64,000 nucleotides of DNA from an uncultured Muribaculaceae bacterium (GCA_910588245.1 CAJUQP010000008.1:1-64000); one strand, 5' to 3'. Numbered from the stretch's first letter, positions 28,401-39,300 are shown. The notes: generated by a model not told the origin, from the letters alone. Numbers and translations: made by a program.

Positions 28401-28520
28401 CATGTCGACCTTCCCGTCTGCATTGACGTCACCGCGGTATCCCGCTGCCGACACCGGTATGACAGAGGCCGTCACGCATATCGCCGCACTCAATATTCTT
28501 TTTGATACAATCGATTTCAT
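25419..28520 (-). CDS. Secreted dockerin/Big_2 repeat protein
   Basis: A 1033-residue exported protein. A signal peptide covers about 1-25. Two calcium-binding dockerin-like loops (G-D-V-N-A-D-G-K-V-D and D-L-N-A-D-G-K-V-D) sit at about 29-85. A cohesin-like or linker beta region follows, then eight Big_2 immunoglobulin-like domains (about 255-985) of about 91 residues each; units 3-6 are almost identical. The end (V-D-I-Y-D-M-R-G-M-T-V...G-T-Y-I-I-K) resembles a type IX secretion sorting tail or its relatives. It is the last gene of the fimbrillin/M64 operon, 27 bp after the fimbrillin gene. It probably forms an elongated surface stalk or adhesin. Confidence 0.85.
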   Translation of the reverse strand: MKSIVSKRILSAAICVTASVIPVSAAGYRGDVNADGKVDMKDMAMLATALKNQYFAPPKSNDLNADGKVDDKDLHYLADLIIQGKLIDNSGVNVGIGGWEDSGEDFGGTVGGNTRSGLTRADGDFSLDAGAMSYDRGTGLTYRELTVSGTPAGVLVDLIVPSEIQLDPAYVTVLTGNGVVSDQKLYGTPKMMKRNDERHLRFIVMSPALTGFTQSGAFCRIAYKTESSTTSFRFSECQTTGGSTFSYDVGKEWKFISVESIELVDQYPEGGYRLEVGSAIDLRVTVSPGEASDQRLSWSSSAPGVASVDDNGHVDIKASGTAEVTVSALDGSGVVRTVSFTGYSPVKNIEISVPGLEGKNPVEGTTLQLGALITPETADNKTVEWRSSDVAVATVNKDNGLVTFVAPGDVTITVRTLDGSELTKSVSFTVDKRVVAVTGITINDPGLGGKNPVVGSTLTLTAAVTPDDATDKSVAWTSSDETVATVGRDSGLVTFVASGTVTITATSNGNPERTASCTFTVENQTVAVEGITINDPGLGGKNPVEGSTLTLTAAVTPDDATDKSVAWTSSDESVATVGRDSGLVTFVAFGTVTITATSNGNPEQTASCTFTVEKQTVAVSGITINDPGLGGKNPVVGSTLTLTAAVTPDDATDKSVAWTSSDESVATVGRDSGLVTFVAFGTVTITATSNGNPEQTASCTFTVEKQTVAVSGITINDPGLGGKNPVVGSTLTLTAAVTPDDATDKSVAWTSSDESVATVGRDSGLVTFVAFGTVTITATSNGNPEQTASCTFTVEKQTVAVSGITINDPGLGDSDPVEGSTLTLTVTVTPDDASNKSVEWITSNPQVATVKDGVVTFVAPGEVTITVRTLDGSGLEASYSFTCVARIHLATGITIVDDETGEAVPEGGYSLEEGSTKRLRAVVTPEETTDKSVEWLSSDSSIATVNGGVVKVQKAGVVTITAHTLDGSDLKAECRITGTSGIEQILEDVTGPVDIYDMRGMTVKIHASKEDVYGLPQGTYIIKSSTCTIKIRR
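26060..27210 (-). repeat. 273-bp near-identical Big_2-coding repeats
   Basis: At least four tandem units of 273 bp (91 codons), with equivalent positions at 26054, 26327, 26600 and 26873. Units differ at only a few bases; three share an unusual V-A-F-G where other units have V-A-P-G or V-A-S-G, a mark of recent duplication. Confidence 0.85.
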
Positions 28521-28547
28521 AGATCGCGGTCATCAATCAATGATTCA

Positions 28548-29423
28548 TTAGTTACCCCAGCCACCTATGGAGCCGCCGATCTCGATCTTGGTCTGCTCAG
28601 GATTCTTGCTCAAAGTCACCACAAGAGTGTGGCAATAACCCTGGCGGAAGGAGATCTTACCCTCCATCAGATAGCTTACACCTCCGGCCACGACCTCCAC
28701 GAGAGGACGGCGCGACTCAATGTTCTGCGGCACAACTATGGCCTCAAATTCCGTGGCGCTCTTCTTGCAGGCTTTTATGGTTGCGGTGGCACCATACAAA
28801 GCTTTGGAGACATCGCCTGTGGAAAGGTCGACAGAAGCCTCGGTCACGGTTGAATGGAGATAAACCTCCGCATCAGCCGGGATCTCTCCCTCATAGTTCT
28901 CCCCCTTCTCAAGCTTCACAACAGCCTTGCTCATGCGGTGGGAGAACTGCAGTGCCACAGGATCGGCCGATGCCACGACCCCATTTTTCGACGCCCACAC
29001 TAAATCAGACGCTGTATATCCGGCATGATTGCTCTGATCTTCCGCTACGGAGAAAGAGAAATCCTCCGTATCGCTCACAGTCGCAACATGAGGATAATAG
29101 GCATACACATCAAACGTACCCTCATCCCAATACACCGTGCGCGAGGAAGCCCAAGCCGATCCATCAAACGTAAACAGCTCGTTGTTGATTACATTTCCCG
29201 CCGGCTGAAGATTTTCCCCGGTCTTGACCACGAAGACCCCGGTCTTGTCGCCTGCCTCGAAAGCATTGTCGGTAGCGCGTGTATCTCCCAGACGGCAATC
29301 GAACATCATGGGCAGATTCTTTGCAGGCTCCGCCTGCGGATCGTCGCTATTGGCGCAGGAGAAAAGGAGTGATCCCAAGACAGGGACAAGAAGAGAGAGT
29401 TTTATGTTGATATATGGTTTCAT
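28548..29423 (-). CDS. Fimbrillin family lipoprotein
   Basis: A 291-residue lipoprotein from the ATG at 29423 (M-K-P-Y-I-N-I-K); the frame opens upstream but that part has no signal. Lipobox L-F-S-C is followed by A-N-S-D-D, an acid-rich surface-export-like signal. The body matches the Mfa-like fimbrillin fold: T-R-A-T-D-N near the start, D-K-T-G-V-F-V, Y-W-D-E-G...Y-A-Y-Y-P, D-L-V-W-A, F-S-H-R-M-S-K-A-V-V and I-V-V-P-Q. It ends in I-G-G-W-G-N. It may be a structural or anchoring subunit of a fimbria-like fibre. It starts 25 bp after the third M64 paralogue and precedes the Big_2 gene. Confidence 0.85.
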   Translation of the reverse strand: MKPYINIKLSLLVPVLGSLLFSCANSDDPQAEPAKNLPMMFDCRLGDTRATDNAFEAGDKTGVFVVKTGENLQPAGNVINNELFTFDGSAWASSRTVYWDEGTFDVYAYYPHVATVSDTEDFSFSVAEDQSNHAGYTASDLVWASKNGVVASADPVALQFSHRMSKAVVKLEKGENYEGEIPADAEVYLHSTVTEASVDLSTGDVSKALYGATATIKACKKSATEFEAIVVPQNIESRRPLVEVVAGGVSYLMEGKISFRQGYCHTLVVTLSKNPEQTKIEIGGSIGGWGN

Positions 29424-29448
29424 ATGGATAGATTGAAAAATTAATATG

Positions 29449-32400
29449 TCAATATTTACGTGATTTGTAATACTTTGTCTGATTACGATATGAAATTCTC
29501 GGAGAGGCGATGTCGCCTTGCGCACGCGTGGCATCAGTAGCACCCCATTCATCGGAATCCTTTTCCAGGAAAGATTCCTCAGTAAATGTCTGTCCGGAAT
29601 ATTCCATTATCCTCCGTACGATGTCATAGCGCGCGGCGAAGCTGAAATACGGTATGCCGAAATTCATGCAGGAATTGATCTCGGAACGGAAGCATCCCCT
29701 CGTCTTTCCGAAACCTCCCTCATATACGTCTACCTTCTCGCTATAGCGGGCATCAAGAATGAACTTAGCCCACCACACCTGTCCGAGGCCTCCCGACAGA
29801 GATAGATTCATATACCATCCCTTGGCCTGATTCTTTGCGATTGTCTCTCTCTCAGACTTCGACAGATACATGACCCGCGTCATCCTCTCATCGGCAAGTT
29901 TGCCGAATGCCACGCCTCCGGCCTCCCGTTGCATAAGACCGCGGGAATCCATAGGATAGGGATCCGCGCTCCTGCCCACGACAGCTATCGAGGCCCCTGA
30001 TTCGGCAATTATCGAATTGCTGCCGTACTCATCCGAATTGAGGCTCATGACCACAAGCGTCTGCCGCATTTTTCCGGCATCAATACCGGCTTTCTCTTCC
30101 ACATAGCTGAAAACGGCATCCGGATCATGGCACTCGAGCAACCCGGAAGTACATGTCGACGGCGGAGCGTAGTATGTGCCGAATTTAGTATTCCTCCAAT
30201 TGTTGGAAGTGTTGACCCCTGTCTCCTGCGAAAGCGGGAAACATACCTTGACATTGAAATATCCCCGATATGTCTTATAAGGTTCCACTCCGAAGAAATA
30301 TTCCATTTGGGCTCGTACCTGTTTGAGATAATCTCCCGACGCTATAGCTGCCGCATCGAACCCATCCCCGACAAAGACAATATCTATGCCGTTGCCTGCA
30401 GTGTGGGTCTGAAGTGTCAGACATCCGTCCTCCTCATATTCGTAATCTTTCTGTGCCACCTCGCAGCGTGTAGTGAAAGCCTCTTCTCCGGCCAAGGAGA
30501 ATTCCACATAATCGGTACGCTCACCATTACCTTTCGCAAGTTCTTGGAATGTCAGGTTCAATGATGTCTTGCCGGTGCCGGAAGTTTGTGAAAGAGTAAC
30601 CCAGTCCGGACAATGTGTCACAGTCCAGGCTCCGTCGGCATTCAGCACGATCTCCTCTCTATGCATATTGTTGAGGGCGCAGGCCGATGCCGGGCGACAC
30701 ACGAAACCGCTGTAAGCCGCTATCCGCTTGAACTCACTCCATTCAATAGCCTCCTGATATGCCCCTACTGACTTAGCTGGAACCTCAACCGTGAAATTAT
30801 CGCGGGGGACTCCCTGGAATACGAGCATAGGACGATTGAGATTATCCTCCACATATGTATGCTTCAGCAACGGAGGTTCTTCCGCATGGCACACAATGGA
30901 GGAAAGATTGTAACACTCGGCGAACGCTCCGCCGTTGATTCTGTTGACACCCGCCGGAATCACTATGCCGTCGAGAAGCGAACATCCTCTGAAGGCATCT
31001 CTCGGAATATCGCTCATATTCTTCGGAATCTCGAGTGTGCCCGAAAGTCGGGAGCAATTCATGAAAACCCCTTCTCCCATAACTCCAAGGTTTCGCGGGA
31101 ACACAATCGATGATATCTGATTTTCCCGGAATGCATGATGCTCTATGGATTTCAAAGATTCCGGCAATTTCAATTCGCCACGGAAACCACATCTTTCAAA
31201 GGCCTCGGCGCATATTTTCTCCACTCCCTCGGGAAGTGTCAATGTGCCGGAGAACCCTGAGAAACAACGTGCCGGCACCTCCTTTATGCCTTGCGGGAAA
31301 ACAAGTGAACCGGTGAAGGCACAGTCACGGAACGCCTCCTCACCAATAGCCTTGAGCGATGAGGGGAAATGCAATTCGCCGCTTAGCCGGGTACCCTGGA
31401 AAGCGCTGCCACCGATCGATTCGAGACCATCGGGAAGCACCAGTTCGCCGGAGATTGAGGTGCGCTGAAACGCCGCGCCACCTATCTCTCTCAACGTCGA
31501 CGGGAAGCTCACTCCAAGAATCGATTTGCAATCCATGAAAGCGGCCCAGCCTATGACTTCAACGCCTTCCGGAATCACCACATCGCCCATAATCCCTGAG
31601 CCTCGCAAGAACTCGTTTCCAATCTCCCTTACATAACGGGGGAAGACAATGTGGGAGAGTGTCTCCATGCCGCGCAAACCGGCTGCAGGCAAGAGGTCTT
31701 TTTCGATTCCTGACACGCCACTCCCATGATCGACGAAGCTTTCCACGCTTGTCTCCAAAAGATTTATAGCCTTAAGGTTAGTGACATTCTCTCTGATGTA
31801 AGCGAAATCATCATGGTTGAGCTTCCCCTTGAGTTTGAGGTTGTAGACCCTCCTCGTGTCAAGGCCACGCTCAGTCATTATCGTCCCGAGAGTACCGGCT
31901 TCGGGTACATCCACCACGATATACTGCCTCATAAGTCCGTCGCGAAACTCCACGCTGTCGAACCAGTCGGTGATTCCCTCGGTAGTAAGGGCGAAACTCA
32001 GTCCGCCCTCCCCCTTTTTGCTGACAGTAATCGTGAAGGAATGCATCTTGCCAGCCTGATAGATCATTTCCTCGCTTTTGACAAGTTCGTATCCGATGCC
32101 GCCGACAGTAAGAGCAACAAGGCTTTTACCGGCAGCGACACTTTGCGGAATGACCACAGCACGGTAATCTCCGTCATGTTGAAGCGGGATTATTGTCGTG
32201 GGTGTTCCTGATCCGGGGGTCACAGTGCCGTCTGCGAGATCGATGGAGCCTGCAGCGACAGTGTTCATGATGCCTACGGATTTCTCCATTCCACTCCATT
32301 CGTCGGCCCCGAACCCATCGCCCGCTACCAGCGATACCCTTATTCCGGCCAAGGCATGTCCGAATGTAAGATTTACAGTCTCGCCGGTTGGCATCACTTT

Positions 32401-32874
32401 CGGAAGACGTACGTAAAGGAAATCCGACGCCTCATAGCCTCCGGGATTGCCATCCTCTCCCTCAGTGTCCTGACGACGTTCCACTGCCAAAGGAAGTTCC
32501 CGGGGATCGGCTATATCATCCGTGAAAGGATAGTATGCCACAAAATCGGCTGGAGTCTGCTTGTCTGTCCAGTATATATCCGTCACTCCCCTGCATGTGT
32601 TGGTGGTCTCGTCAAATTCGAAACGCACGTTGGAGGCATGCGGAGCGCCGTCGATTGCCTGAGCAGTTCCCGCGGTGTGATCAAGCACATAAAGGCCCAT
32701 GCGGTCGCCGTCTTCAAAACCGGCATCCGAGGCTCTCGTGGCAGTGGGATAAGCCGCCTTCAGTATGATCGGCAGAGAGGTGTCGCCTTCGCCGGCGCCT
32801 GTCTTAAGGTCGTCTGAGCAGGCACCTAAAGGAAGCAAGGCTGTCAGGAGTATGCGTATATATGTCTTCTTCAT
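29449..32874 (-). CDS. Fimbrillin-LRR-BACON-M64-like lipoprotein, degenerate peptidase site
   Basis: A 1141-residue surface lipoprotein (lipobox L-G-A-C, then S-D-D). Order: fimbrillin-like domain (about 25-290), linker, BspA-type LRR_5 repeats (about 370-690), BACON domain (about 725-810, with P-D-W-V-T-L-S) and an M64 peptidase-like domain (about 830-1120, starting I-D-I-V-F-V-G-D-G-F). The zinc motif of M64 should read H-E-x-x-H with a following D-E; here it is R983-E-A-G-G-V-A...A-D-E-R, so both histidine ligands are lost. It is probably a binding pseudo-enzyme. Its ATG overlaps the stop of the middle paralogue (ATGA at 32871-32874). Confidence 0.88.
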   Translation of the reverse strand: MKKTYIRILLTALLPLGACSDDLKTGAGEGDTSLPIILKAAYPTATRASDAGFEDGDRMGLYVLDHTAGTAQAIDGAPHASNVRFEFDETTNTCRGVTDIYWTDKQTPADFVAYYPFTDDIADPRELPLAVERRQDTEGEDGNPGGYEASDFLYVRLPKVMPTGETVNLTFGHALAGIRVSLVAGDGFGADEWSGMEKSVGIMNTVAAGSIDLADGTVTPGSGTPTTIIPLQHDGDYRAVVIPQSVAAGKSLVALTVGGIGYELVKSEEMIYQAGKMHSFTITVSKKGEGGLSFALTTEGITDWFDSVEFRDGLMRQYIVVDVPEAGTLGTIMTERGLDTRRVYNLKLKGKLNHDDFAYIRENVTNLKAINLLETSVESFVDHGSGVSGIEKDLLPAAGLRGMETLSHIVFPRYVREIGNEFLRGSGIMGDVVIPEGVEVIGWAAFMDCKSILGVSFPSTLREIGGAAFQRTSISGELVLPDGLESIGGSAFQGTRLSGELHFPSSLKAIGEEAFRDCAFTGSLVFPQGIKEVPARCFSGFSGTLTLPEGVEKICAEAFERCGFRGELKLPESLKSIEHHAFRENQISSIVFPRNLGVMGEGVFMNCSRLSGTLEIPKNMSDIPRDAFRGCSLLDGIVIPAGVNRINGGAFAECYNLSSIVCHAEEPPLLKHTYVEDNLNRPMLVFQGVPRDNFTVEVPAKSVGAYQEAIEWSEFKRIAAYSGFVCRPASACALNNMHREEIVLNADGAWTVTHCPDWVTLSQTSGTGKTSLNLTFQELAKGNGERTDYVEFSLAGEEAFTTRCEVAQKDYEYEEDGCLTLQTHTAGNGIDIVFVGDGFDAAAIASGDYLKQVRAQMEYFFGVEPYKTYRGYFNVKVCFPLSQETGVNTSNNWRNTKFGTYYAPPSTCTSGLLECHDPDAVFSYVEEKAGIDAGKMRQTLVVMSLNSDEYGSNSIIAESGASIAVVGRSADPYPMDSRGLMQREAGGVAFGKLADERMTRVMYLSKSERETIAKNQAKGWYMNLSLSGGLGQVWWAKFILDARYSEKVDVYEGGFGKTRGCFRSEINSCMNFGIPYFSFAARYDIVRRIMEYSGQTFTEESFLEKDSDEWGATDATRAQGDIASPRISYRNQTKYYKSRKY

Positions 32875-35800
32875 TTCTTACCTCCTTTCTTTCCAAATTT
32901 GAAATCCGGCACCCGTACAGGCGGTCTGCCATGCATCACCGTTCCCGGTGTTATGTCGAGGCTGCGTGACGCAGCTTTCGTCCCCATCCCGCGCTTGTCA
33001 TTGGCATAGAAATTCTCAAGTGAGAATTCCTCTCCGGCGAGCTTCATGATGCGCTTCACTATCAGCTCACGGCTCCAGGTGGAGAAATAGGGCACATTGT
33101 TGTTCATACATGAATTGTATTCAGAGCGGAAGACGCCACGGCTGTGGAAGTAGCCACCCTCGTAGACATCCACTATGTCGCTGTAGACCGGATTGGTGAT
33201 GAGATGATACCAAGGCACCTGACGGAATTTTCCGTTGAGCGAGAGATTGAGCGCGAAACCGGTGGAATGGTCGAATTTCAGATCCTCAACGTGCTTGCAG
33301 CAGATGCAGGGGCAGTTGTGGATGAAAGCTTTATGATACATATATTCATCGCCGAGCCATCCTATGCCATGGCCGCCGGCCTCATGCTGTATGATGCCGC
33401 GCGCATCGTTGGGATAGTCCATCTCGCTGCGTGTCACGACTGCGCAGAAACTATCGCCACCCGAATAGCAGATACCTTCGTACAGAGGCGTATTGAGCAC
33501 AAGGATGCATCCAACCATATGAGGTGGAGTACCTTGAGAAAGAGGAGGACATATCTCCGCCGCATAATTCACGGCACTCGCCCAGTCGGTGGTCAGACGC
33601 GTGTCGCTGTTAGAGACAACGGAATGGAACTTGGTCTTGCGCCAGTGGTTGACATCCTCTATGCCGCTGTCGTCGGAGAGCGCTATGCCGCAGTATACAT
33701 TGAAATATTCCCGATAGGTGGTATAAGGCTCCACGCCGAAGAGATACTCCATCTCCTCTCGCATAGCGGCGAGCATCTCCCCCGACGATATATCAGCCGC
33801 GTCGTAGCCGTCGCCGACGAAAAACAGATTTATGCCGCTTCCTTTCGTAGCCGTCTGAAGGGTCACATAACTGTCCTCCTCATGCTCATAGTCATACTGA
33901 GTAACGGTCACTGATGTCTTATATCCCTCCGGCCCGGTGAGACTGAACACTACCTTATCACTACGGTTCCCGGAATTATGAGGCATGTCTTCTATCGTGA
34001 GCTTTATGACGGTCTTTCCTGAGCCTGAGGTCTTGTCGAGAGCGCACCAGTCGGGTTTGGATTCCATTTCCCAGTCGCCATCCGCATTGAGGACAATCTC
34101 GCGTTCACCTCCCTTGTTAAGCAGATTGTATTTCAAGGGGCGTGCGACAAAATTCTTATAGGCGGCGATGCGCTGGAACTCCTTCCATCCCGGAGCGTTT
34201 CTGTAAAGATCCACACTCTGCTCCGGCACTTCTATGGTGAAGTTGTCCTTGTTGATCCCTTCGAATGCATTATCAGGCACCGAGGGAGGCTCCACGGCGT
34301 CACATCGCAGATATGTCAGCGAAGGGCATCCTGCAAAAGCCCGGTCCCCTATTGTGTGCACATTCTTCGGGATAATCACCGCATCAAGTTTATTGCAGTT
34401 TCCCAAAGCATACTCTCCGATAATCTCCACTTTTTCAGGGAAGCGGATCGTGTCGATAAGAAATTCATTATCTGCCAACAGGCTGCCGGGGATCACATCT
34501 ATGTCGAGATTTTCAGGAAACACAATATGACTCAGGTTTGTCTTTGACAAAGCTTCTACCCCAAATTTCCTGACCGATGCCGGAATCACCAGATCCCCTC
34601 TCAGAGGCATCTCACTCAACGCATATGCCCCGAATTCCACAGGTGCCTCCGGGAGCCTCACGGATTCTATTCCCGAGCCAGCTGCCAAAGGACGCACAAC
34701 CGTCTCAGAGCGTGGATATACCAGTTCGCCGGAAATTCCGGTCATCCTGTAGAATGCGTTTGAACCGAGATATTCAAGATTTTCCGGAAGATGCAACCTC
34801 CCCTTAAAATACTCGCATCGCGTGAAAGCGTTGTCTCCGAGATATCTCAGACCGGCAGGCAATATGAATTCACCCCTGAAGTCGGTACCGAGGAATGCCT
34901 CGTCCCAGATATAGAGCATTGTCGACGGAAGATGCAGCTCCCCGGTCAGGCTCATCTTGTCGGAATTGCCTATGGCCGCCCGTCCGATAAATTCCAGACC
35001 TTCGGGAAAAACCACCGTACCTGTCAGGGCAGTCTGGTGGAAAGCAGTATTGCCTATGGCCTTGAGTTTTTCAGGAAGCACGATATGGCGCAGATAATCC
35101 ATGCCGGCACAGGCATCGTAGGGAAGTGTCTGCTCCTTACCGTTGTATCTGTCCATAAGTTCCTGTTCAAGAGGAGTGATATGCTCCCATTTATACCATA
35201 TGTCTCCTTTTACCGTCGCCTCACGCAAATTGAGTGCTTCAATATTCTTCATCTCCGAACGCATATAGGCGAAATCGTCGGAATCCAGATGGCCTGTCAC
35301 TTTAAGATTGACCACATGCGACGGATCAAGCCCTGCATCGGCTACGGCCTTGCCCAGGCCTCCAAAAGCGTCGACATTGACAGTCACATATTCTTTCGCC
35401 TCGCCGTTATGGCTTTCCGGATCGCTTTCCCATGCCGTTATAGCCTCCTGCACGAGGGAGAACTCATAATCACCGGCGGGAGTCGTCTTGTTGACACGGA
35501 TGGTGAATTTATGAAGTTTCGACCCCGAGAATACCATCTCCTCCTCCTTGACAAGCTTATAACTCTCACTTCCTACATTAAGCAATATCAGAGGAGTGCC
35601 TGAAGCCACCGCCTGGGGGACAACCACGGCACGGAAATCGTCACCGCGTCGCAAGGCTGTGACAGGCACCGCACCGGTTCCTGCGGCAGCGACCTCCCCG
35701 GAGGAGAGATTCACCGTGGCGTCAAGACACGTACCGGCTACAAAGGCTGTCTTGTCGAGCGAAGCCCATTCGCCTGTGTCGAAACCATCACCTTCGACCA

Positions 35801-36359
35801 CGCTGATGCTCACTCCGGCAAGGATATGGTTGAAGACAACCGTTATCATTCCGTCAGCCGGCATCACATTCTCTGTCTTTCCCCAGAGCATGTCGGAGGC
35901 CTCGTAATTACCCATGGAGCCGTTGTCAGGCATAAAGTCCTGGTTTTTCTCCACACTGAACCTGAAAGCGCCGACATCGGCGATATCCGAACGGTAAGGA
36001 TAGATGCCATAGACATCCACGGCGGTATTGTCATCCTTGAAGTAGAGCTGGCGGTCTCCCTTCCATATCTCGGCGGCTTCATCGTATGTGAATCTGACGT
36101 TTGACGCCTGGTTCCCTTCCTCAAGAAGCTCACCCGGCTTTTCGTCAACATAATTCACCACATAGATCCCTATGCGGTCGCCATCGGCAAAGCCTGAATC
36201 ATCGGCGCGGGTCAGATTAACCTGGCGTATCCGGGCCTGTAGACGCAGCTCCAGGGCGCCGTCGGCCGAATGATCCCGCCACACGCCATCGTCTCCGCAC
36301 GACGCCGCGAGAAGTGAAAGAGCGCACGCCGACCCGATTATATATCTGTTGTTTCTCAT
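32871..36359 (-). CDS. Fimbrillin-LRR-BACON-M64 metallopeptidase lipoprotein
   Basis: A 1162-residue surface lipoprotein and the only paralogue of the three with an intact peptidase motif. The signal ends near A-A-S-C with G-D-D after it. A fimbrillin-like domain (about 35-300), LRR_5 repeats (about 370-720), a BACON domain (about 735-830) and an M64 domain follow. The zinc site is H992-E-A-G-G-H997-G-I-G-W-L-G-D-E-Y, and the late N-S-C-M-N-N-N-V-P-Y-F signature of M64 is present. M64 takes its name from a clostridial IgA protease, so a host or mucosal protein is a reasonable target, but this is inference. Both ends overlap neighbours by 4 bp, so expression is coupled. Confidence 0.9.
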   Translation of the reverse strand: MRNNRYIIGSACALSLLAASCGDDGVWRDHSADGALELRLQARIRQVNLTRADDSGFADGDRIGIYVVNYVDEKPGELLEEGNQASNVRFTYDEAAEIWKGDRQLYFKDDNTAVDVYGIYPYRSDIADVGAFRFSVEKNQDFMPDNGSMGNYEASDMLWGKTENVMPADGMITVVFNHILAGVSISVVEGDGFDTGEWASLDKTAFVAGTCLDATVNLSSGEVAAAGTGAVPVTALRRGDDFRAVVVPQAVASGTPLILLNVGSESYKLVKEEEMVFSGSKLHKFTIRVNKTTPAGDYEFSLVQEAITAWESDPESHNGEAKEYVTVNVDAFGGLGKAVADAGLDPSHVVNLKVTGHLDSDDFAYMRSEMKNIEALNLREATVKGDIWYKWEHITPLEQELMDRYNGKEQTLPYDACAGMDYLRHIVLPEKLKAIGNTAFHQTALTGTVVFPEGLEFIGRAAIGNSDKMSLTGELHLPSTMLYIWDEAFLGTDFRGEFILPAGLRYLGDNAFTRCEYFKGRLHLPENLEYLGSNAFYRMTGISGELVYPRSETVVRPLAAGSGIESVRLPEAPVEFGAYALSEMPLRGDLVIPASVRKFGVEALSKTNLSHIVFPENLDIDVIPGSLLADNEFLIDTIRFPEKVEIIGEYALGNCNKLDAVIIPKNVHTIGDRAFAGCPSLTYLRCDAVEPPSVPDNAFEGINKDNFTIEVPEQSVDLYRNAPGWKEFQRIAAYKNFVARPLKYNLLNKGGEREIVLNADGDWEMESKPDWCALDKTSGSGKTVIKLTIEDMPHNSGNRSDKVVFSLTGPEGYKTSVTVTQYDYEHEEDSYVTLQTATKGSGINLFFVGDGYDAADISSGEMLAAMREEMEYLFGVEPYTTYREYFNVYCGIALSDDSGIEDVNHWRKTKFHSVVSNSDTRLTTDWASAVNYAAEICPPLSQGTPPHMVGCILVLNTPLYEGICYSGGDSFCAVVTRSEMDYPNDARGIIQHEAGGHGIGWLGDEYMYHKAFIHNCPCICCKHVEDLKFDHSTGFALNLSLNGKFRQVPWYHLITNPVYSDIVDVYEGGYFHSRGVFRSEYNSCMNNNVPYFSTWSRELIVKRIMKLAGEEFSLENFYANDKRGMGTKAASRSLDITPGTVMHGRPPVRVPDFKFGKKGGKK

Positions 36360-39300
36360 TGTTGCGGTTTCTCGATATTGTCGTTATTGATGAAATTCTC
36401 AAGACTCCAGTCAAGGCCGGCCCTGATCATAACTCTCTTGTAGATCTCAAAGCGCGAGATGGCGTTGAAATAGCTTATATAGGTGCCCATGACGCTCTGC
36501 GATTCGCTGCGCCACACTCCCCGCAGATGGCGGTGGCCACCCTCCCACATATCGACATCAGATGAATATCCGGGATGGAATATGAAGTCTTTCCAGGGCG
36601 CCTCACTCATCTTTCCGGATAGGGAAAGATTGGCATAATAACCACGGCTTTTCATCTCGTTGAAAGTCCCCAGAGCGTTACAGTTTCCGCATTTGCAACT
36701 CTTTATGTGCTCGAAATGGCTCACGTGCTCCTCTCCGAGTCCGGCAAATGCCGCTCCTCCGGCATAATGCTGCACAAGCCCCCGACGGTCGTAGGGATAA
36801 GCATCCTCTTCAGGGATATTACCGATTGAGGCGATCGTGAAGCCATCCTGACATATCGTGGTCCATCCGCCGAATACATTGTGGTTCGTCACCACTATCA
36901 CCATGGCATCATCCATACGCCCGGACAAAACCTGCGAAACAGAGGTAACATAATCTCGCAGACGACTTTCGTCAGGCTCAAGTCCGAAGGTGCCAAACCG
37001 GTTTGCTTTTGTAACTGTATAATCCGACACACCCTCCTCAGGAGAACATGCCAATGCCGTAGTTACGGTGAAATGATCGCGCAGACTATGGTATGGTTCT
37101 ATATCGAAGAACTGCTCCATCGTCTCATTCATCCTGGCGAGATATTCTCCAGACGTGATCTGAGAGGCTGTGAAACCCTCCCCCACAATCATCACAGGAA
37201 CGGCATCACCATCGGCAGAAGCGGTCTGAAGCACTATCTCGGTATCTTCCCCGTATTCGCTATGGGAAAGTTGCCGCACACCGACAGAGTAGGTATAATC
37301 TTTGTTATTGTCAAGCTGGAAAACAATTTCCCCTTCGCGTGCCTCTGAACCATAGGCCTGGGAGGTTACCCTCACCGTAAGCTGATCCTTGGCTTCTCCG
37401 CTTGAAGGCGAGACTGTCACCCAGTCAGGGCATTCCTTCACCCTCCAGGCCCCCTCGGCACGCAAGACACCCTCTCGCACCACACCTTTGTCAAGACATT
37501 CGATCAGCGGGATATTAAAGGCAAGTTCACGATGTTCCGTAATATTACTGAACTGGTTCCATCCGGGGGCATTGCGGTATTTGCCTACGCAACCGGCGGG
37601 GACTTCGAGAACAGTGCGGTCGAACTCCAGAGCCGAGAACGCCTCAGACGCCGTGGGTGGCTCTTTGGCGAAGCAGACTATGGTCTCCAGTTCCGGAGAT
37701 TCGCTGAAAGCACCTTTCCCTATGTATTCAAGGTTTTTACCGAGCTCCACATGACGAAGAGCACCGTTACGTCCAAAAGCATCATCCTCAATCTGAAGCA
37801 CATTGTCACCCACTATGACATCAGTGATCTGTGTGCAGTTGAACGATCTCGCCTTAACGCAATCGATCAATGGCGGAATCTCCACACGCCCCGGAAGATT
37901 CGACTCCAGAAACGCGCCCGGACCGATATATGCCACATTCTCCGGAAAGATCATCGGAGATGAGAAGCGCGTACAGTAGAAAGCATCTTGTCCTATCCGC
38001 TCAAGGCTTTTCGGAAGAACCACAGGGGAATTGAATTTCCCCGCGAGTCTGTTTATACTTCTTACTCCCTCCGGAATCGTGATATCCGTGCCACTGGCGA
38101 AACGGATATCCATATCTACCGTCTCAAGCAGCCCCGCAGGGATAACGATCTCTCCTGTCAAGGCATTACCTGTTTTGAGGAACGCCTCCTCTCCAAGATA
38201 CTCCAGATTTGACGGGATGGAAAAAGCTCCATAGGCATTGCCTGCCTCATTAAAGGCATGATCGCCTATATATCTCAATGTCGAGGGAAGCCTCATCTCG
38301 AACTTGGCCGCCGTATGGAAAGCATACTTTCCAACATATTCGAGCCTGCCGGGAAGTACTATCTCCGCGTTTTCCCATATGTATGCGAATGCGTCATGAC
38401 ATATACGGGTCACAGATTCAGGAATGACAATCGTTGAGGTCGCCTCCGTATTGGAGAAGGCGCAGGCACTAATCGCCTCAATCGATTCAGGAAGTATGAA
38501 GCGGCGGATGGTTTTATTATGGCTGAAGGCATTCTCCGGCAGAGCATTCTCAGCATATATGTCACCCTCCGTATCGCTATCCCGTCCAAGATAAACTTCA
38601 GGGATCCTCACATCTTTTAGATTGATTGAAGCCAATGACGGCATCCCCTCGCGGACGAAGGTGAAATCATCGGCATCCATCACTCCGGTCACTTTCAGGT
38701 TCTTGACGGTGGAGGCGTCAGCTCCGGCCGCGGTTATTGCCTCGGGAAGCCTGCCCGGCTCTGAACAATTGACCACAAGATAGCTGTTGGCCTCGAAATC
38801 ATGGCTCGACTGATCCGCCTCCCAATCGGTTATGGACTCAGCAGCCAGCGTTACGGCATATTCTCCCGACGGCGCCGTCTTCGCTACCTTTATAGTGAAA
38901 GTATGGAGTTTACCCGGCTCGTAAACCATGCCTCCATCGCGTGTATAGGAAAGTGACACACCGTCGATGGTTATCCCGATGGTTGACTTACCTGAAGCAA
39001 CCGTCTGCGGCACAACCACGGCCCTCCAGCAACCGCTTTCCGGATTCATAACGATATCACGGTCTGCGTCACCTATGGGGGTCGCCATTCCCGTCGAAAG
39101 ATTGATGGTAGCCGACCGCATGGTATTGTCGACAGTCACTGTCTTCGGCAGCCGGGCGAACTCCCCTTCAGCGAAACCGCTCTCCTCCTCAAGCACAACC
39201 TTCACTCCTGCCATCTTATGATGGAACACAAGATCAACCCGTGAGCCGGGCTGGGCATTGACCGCTTTCGCCCAAAGGAAGTCGGAAGCCTCATATGCCC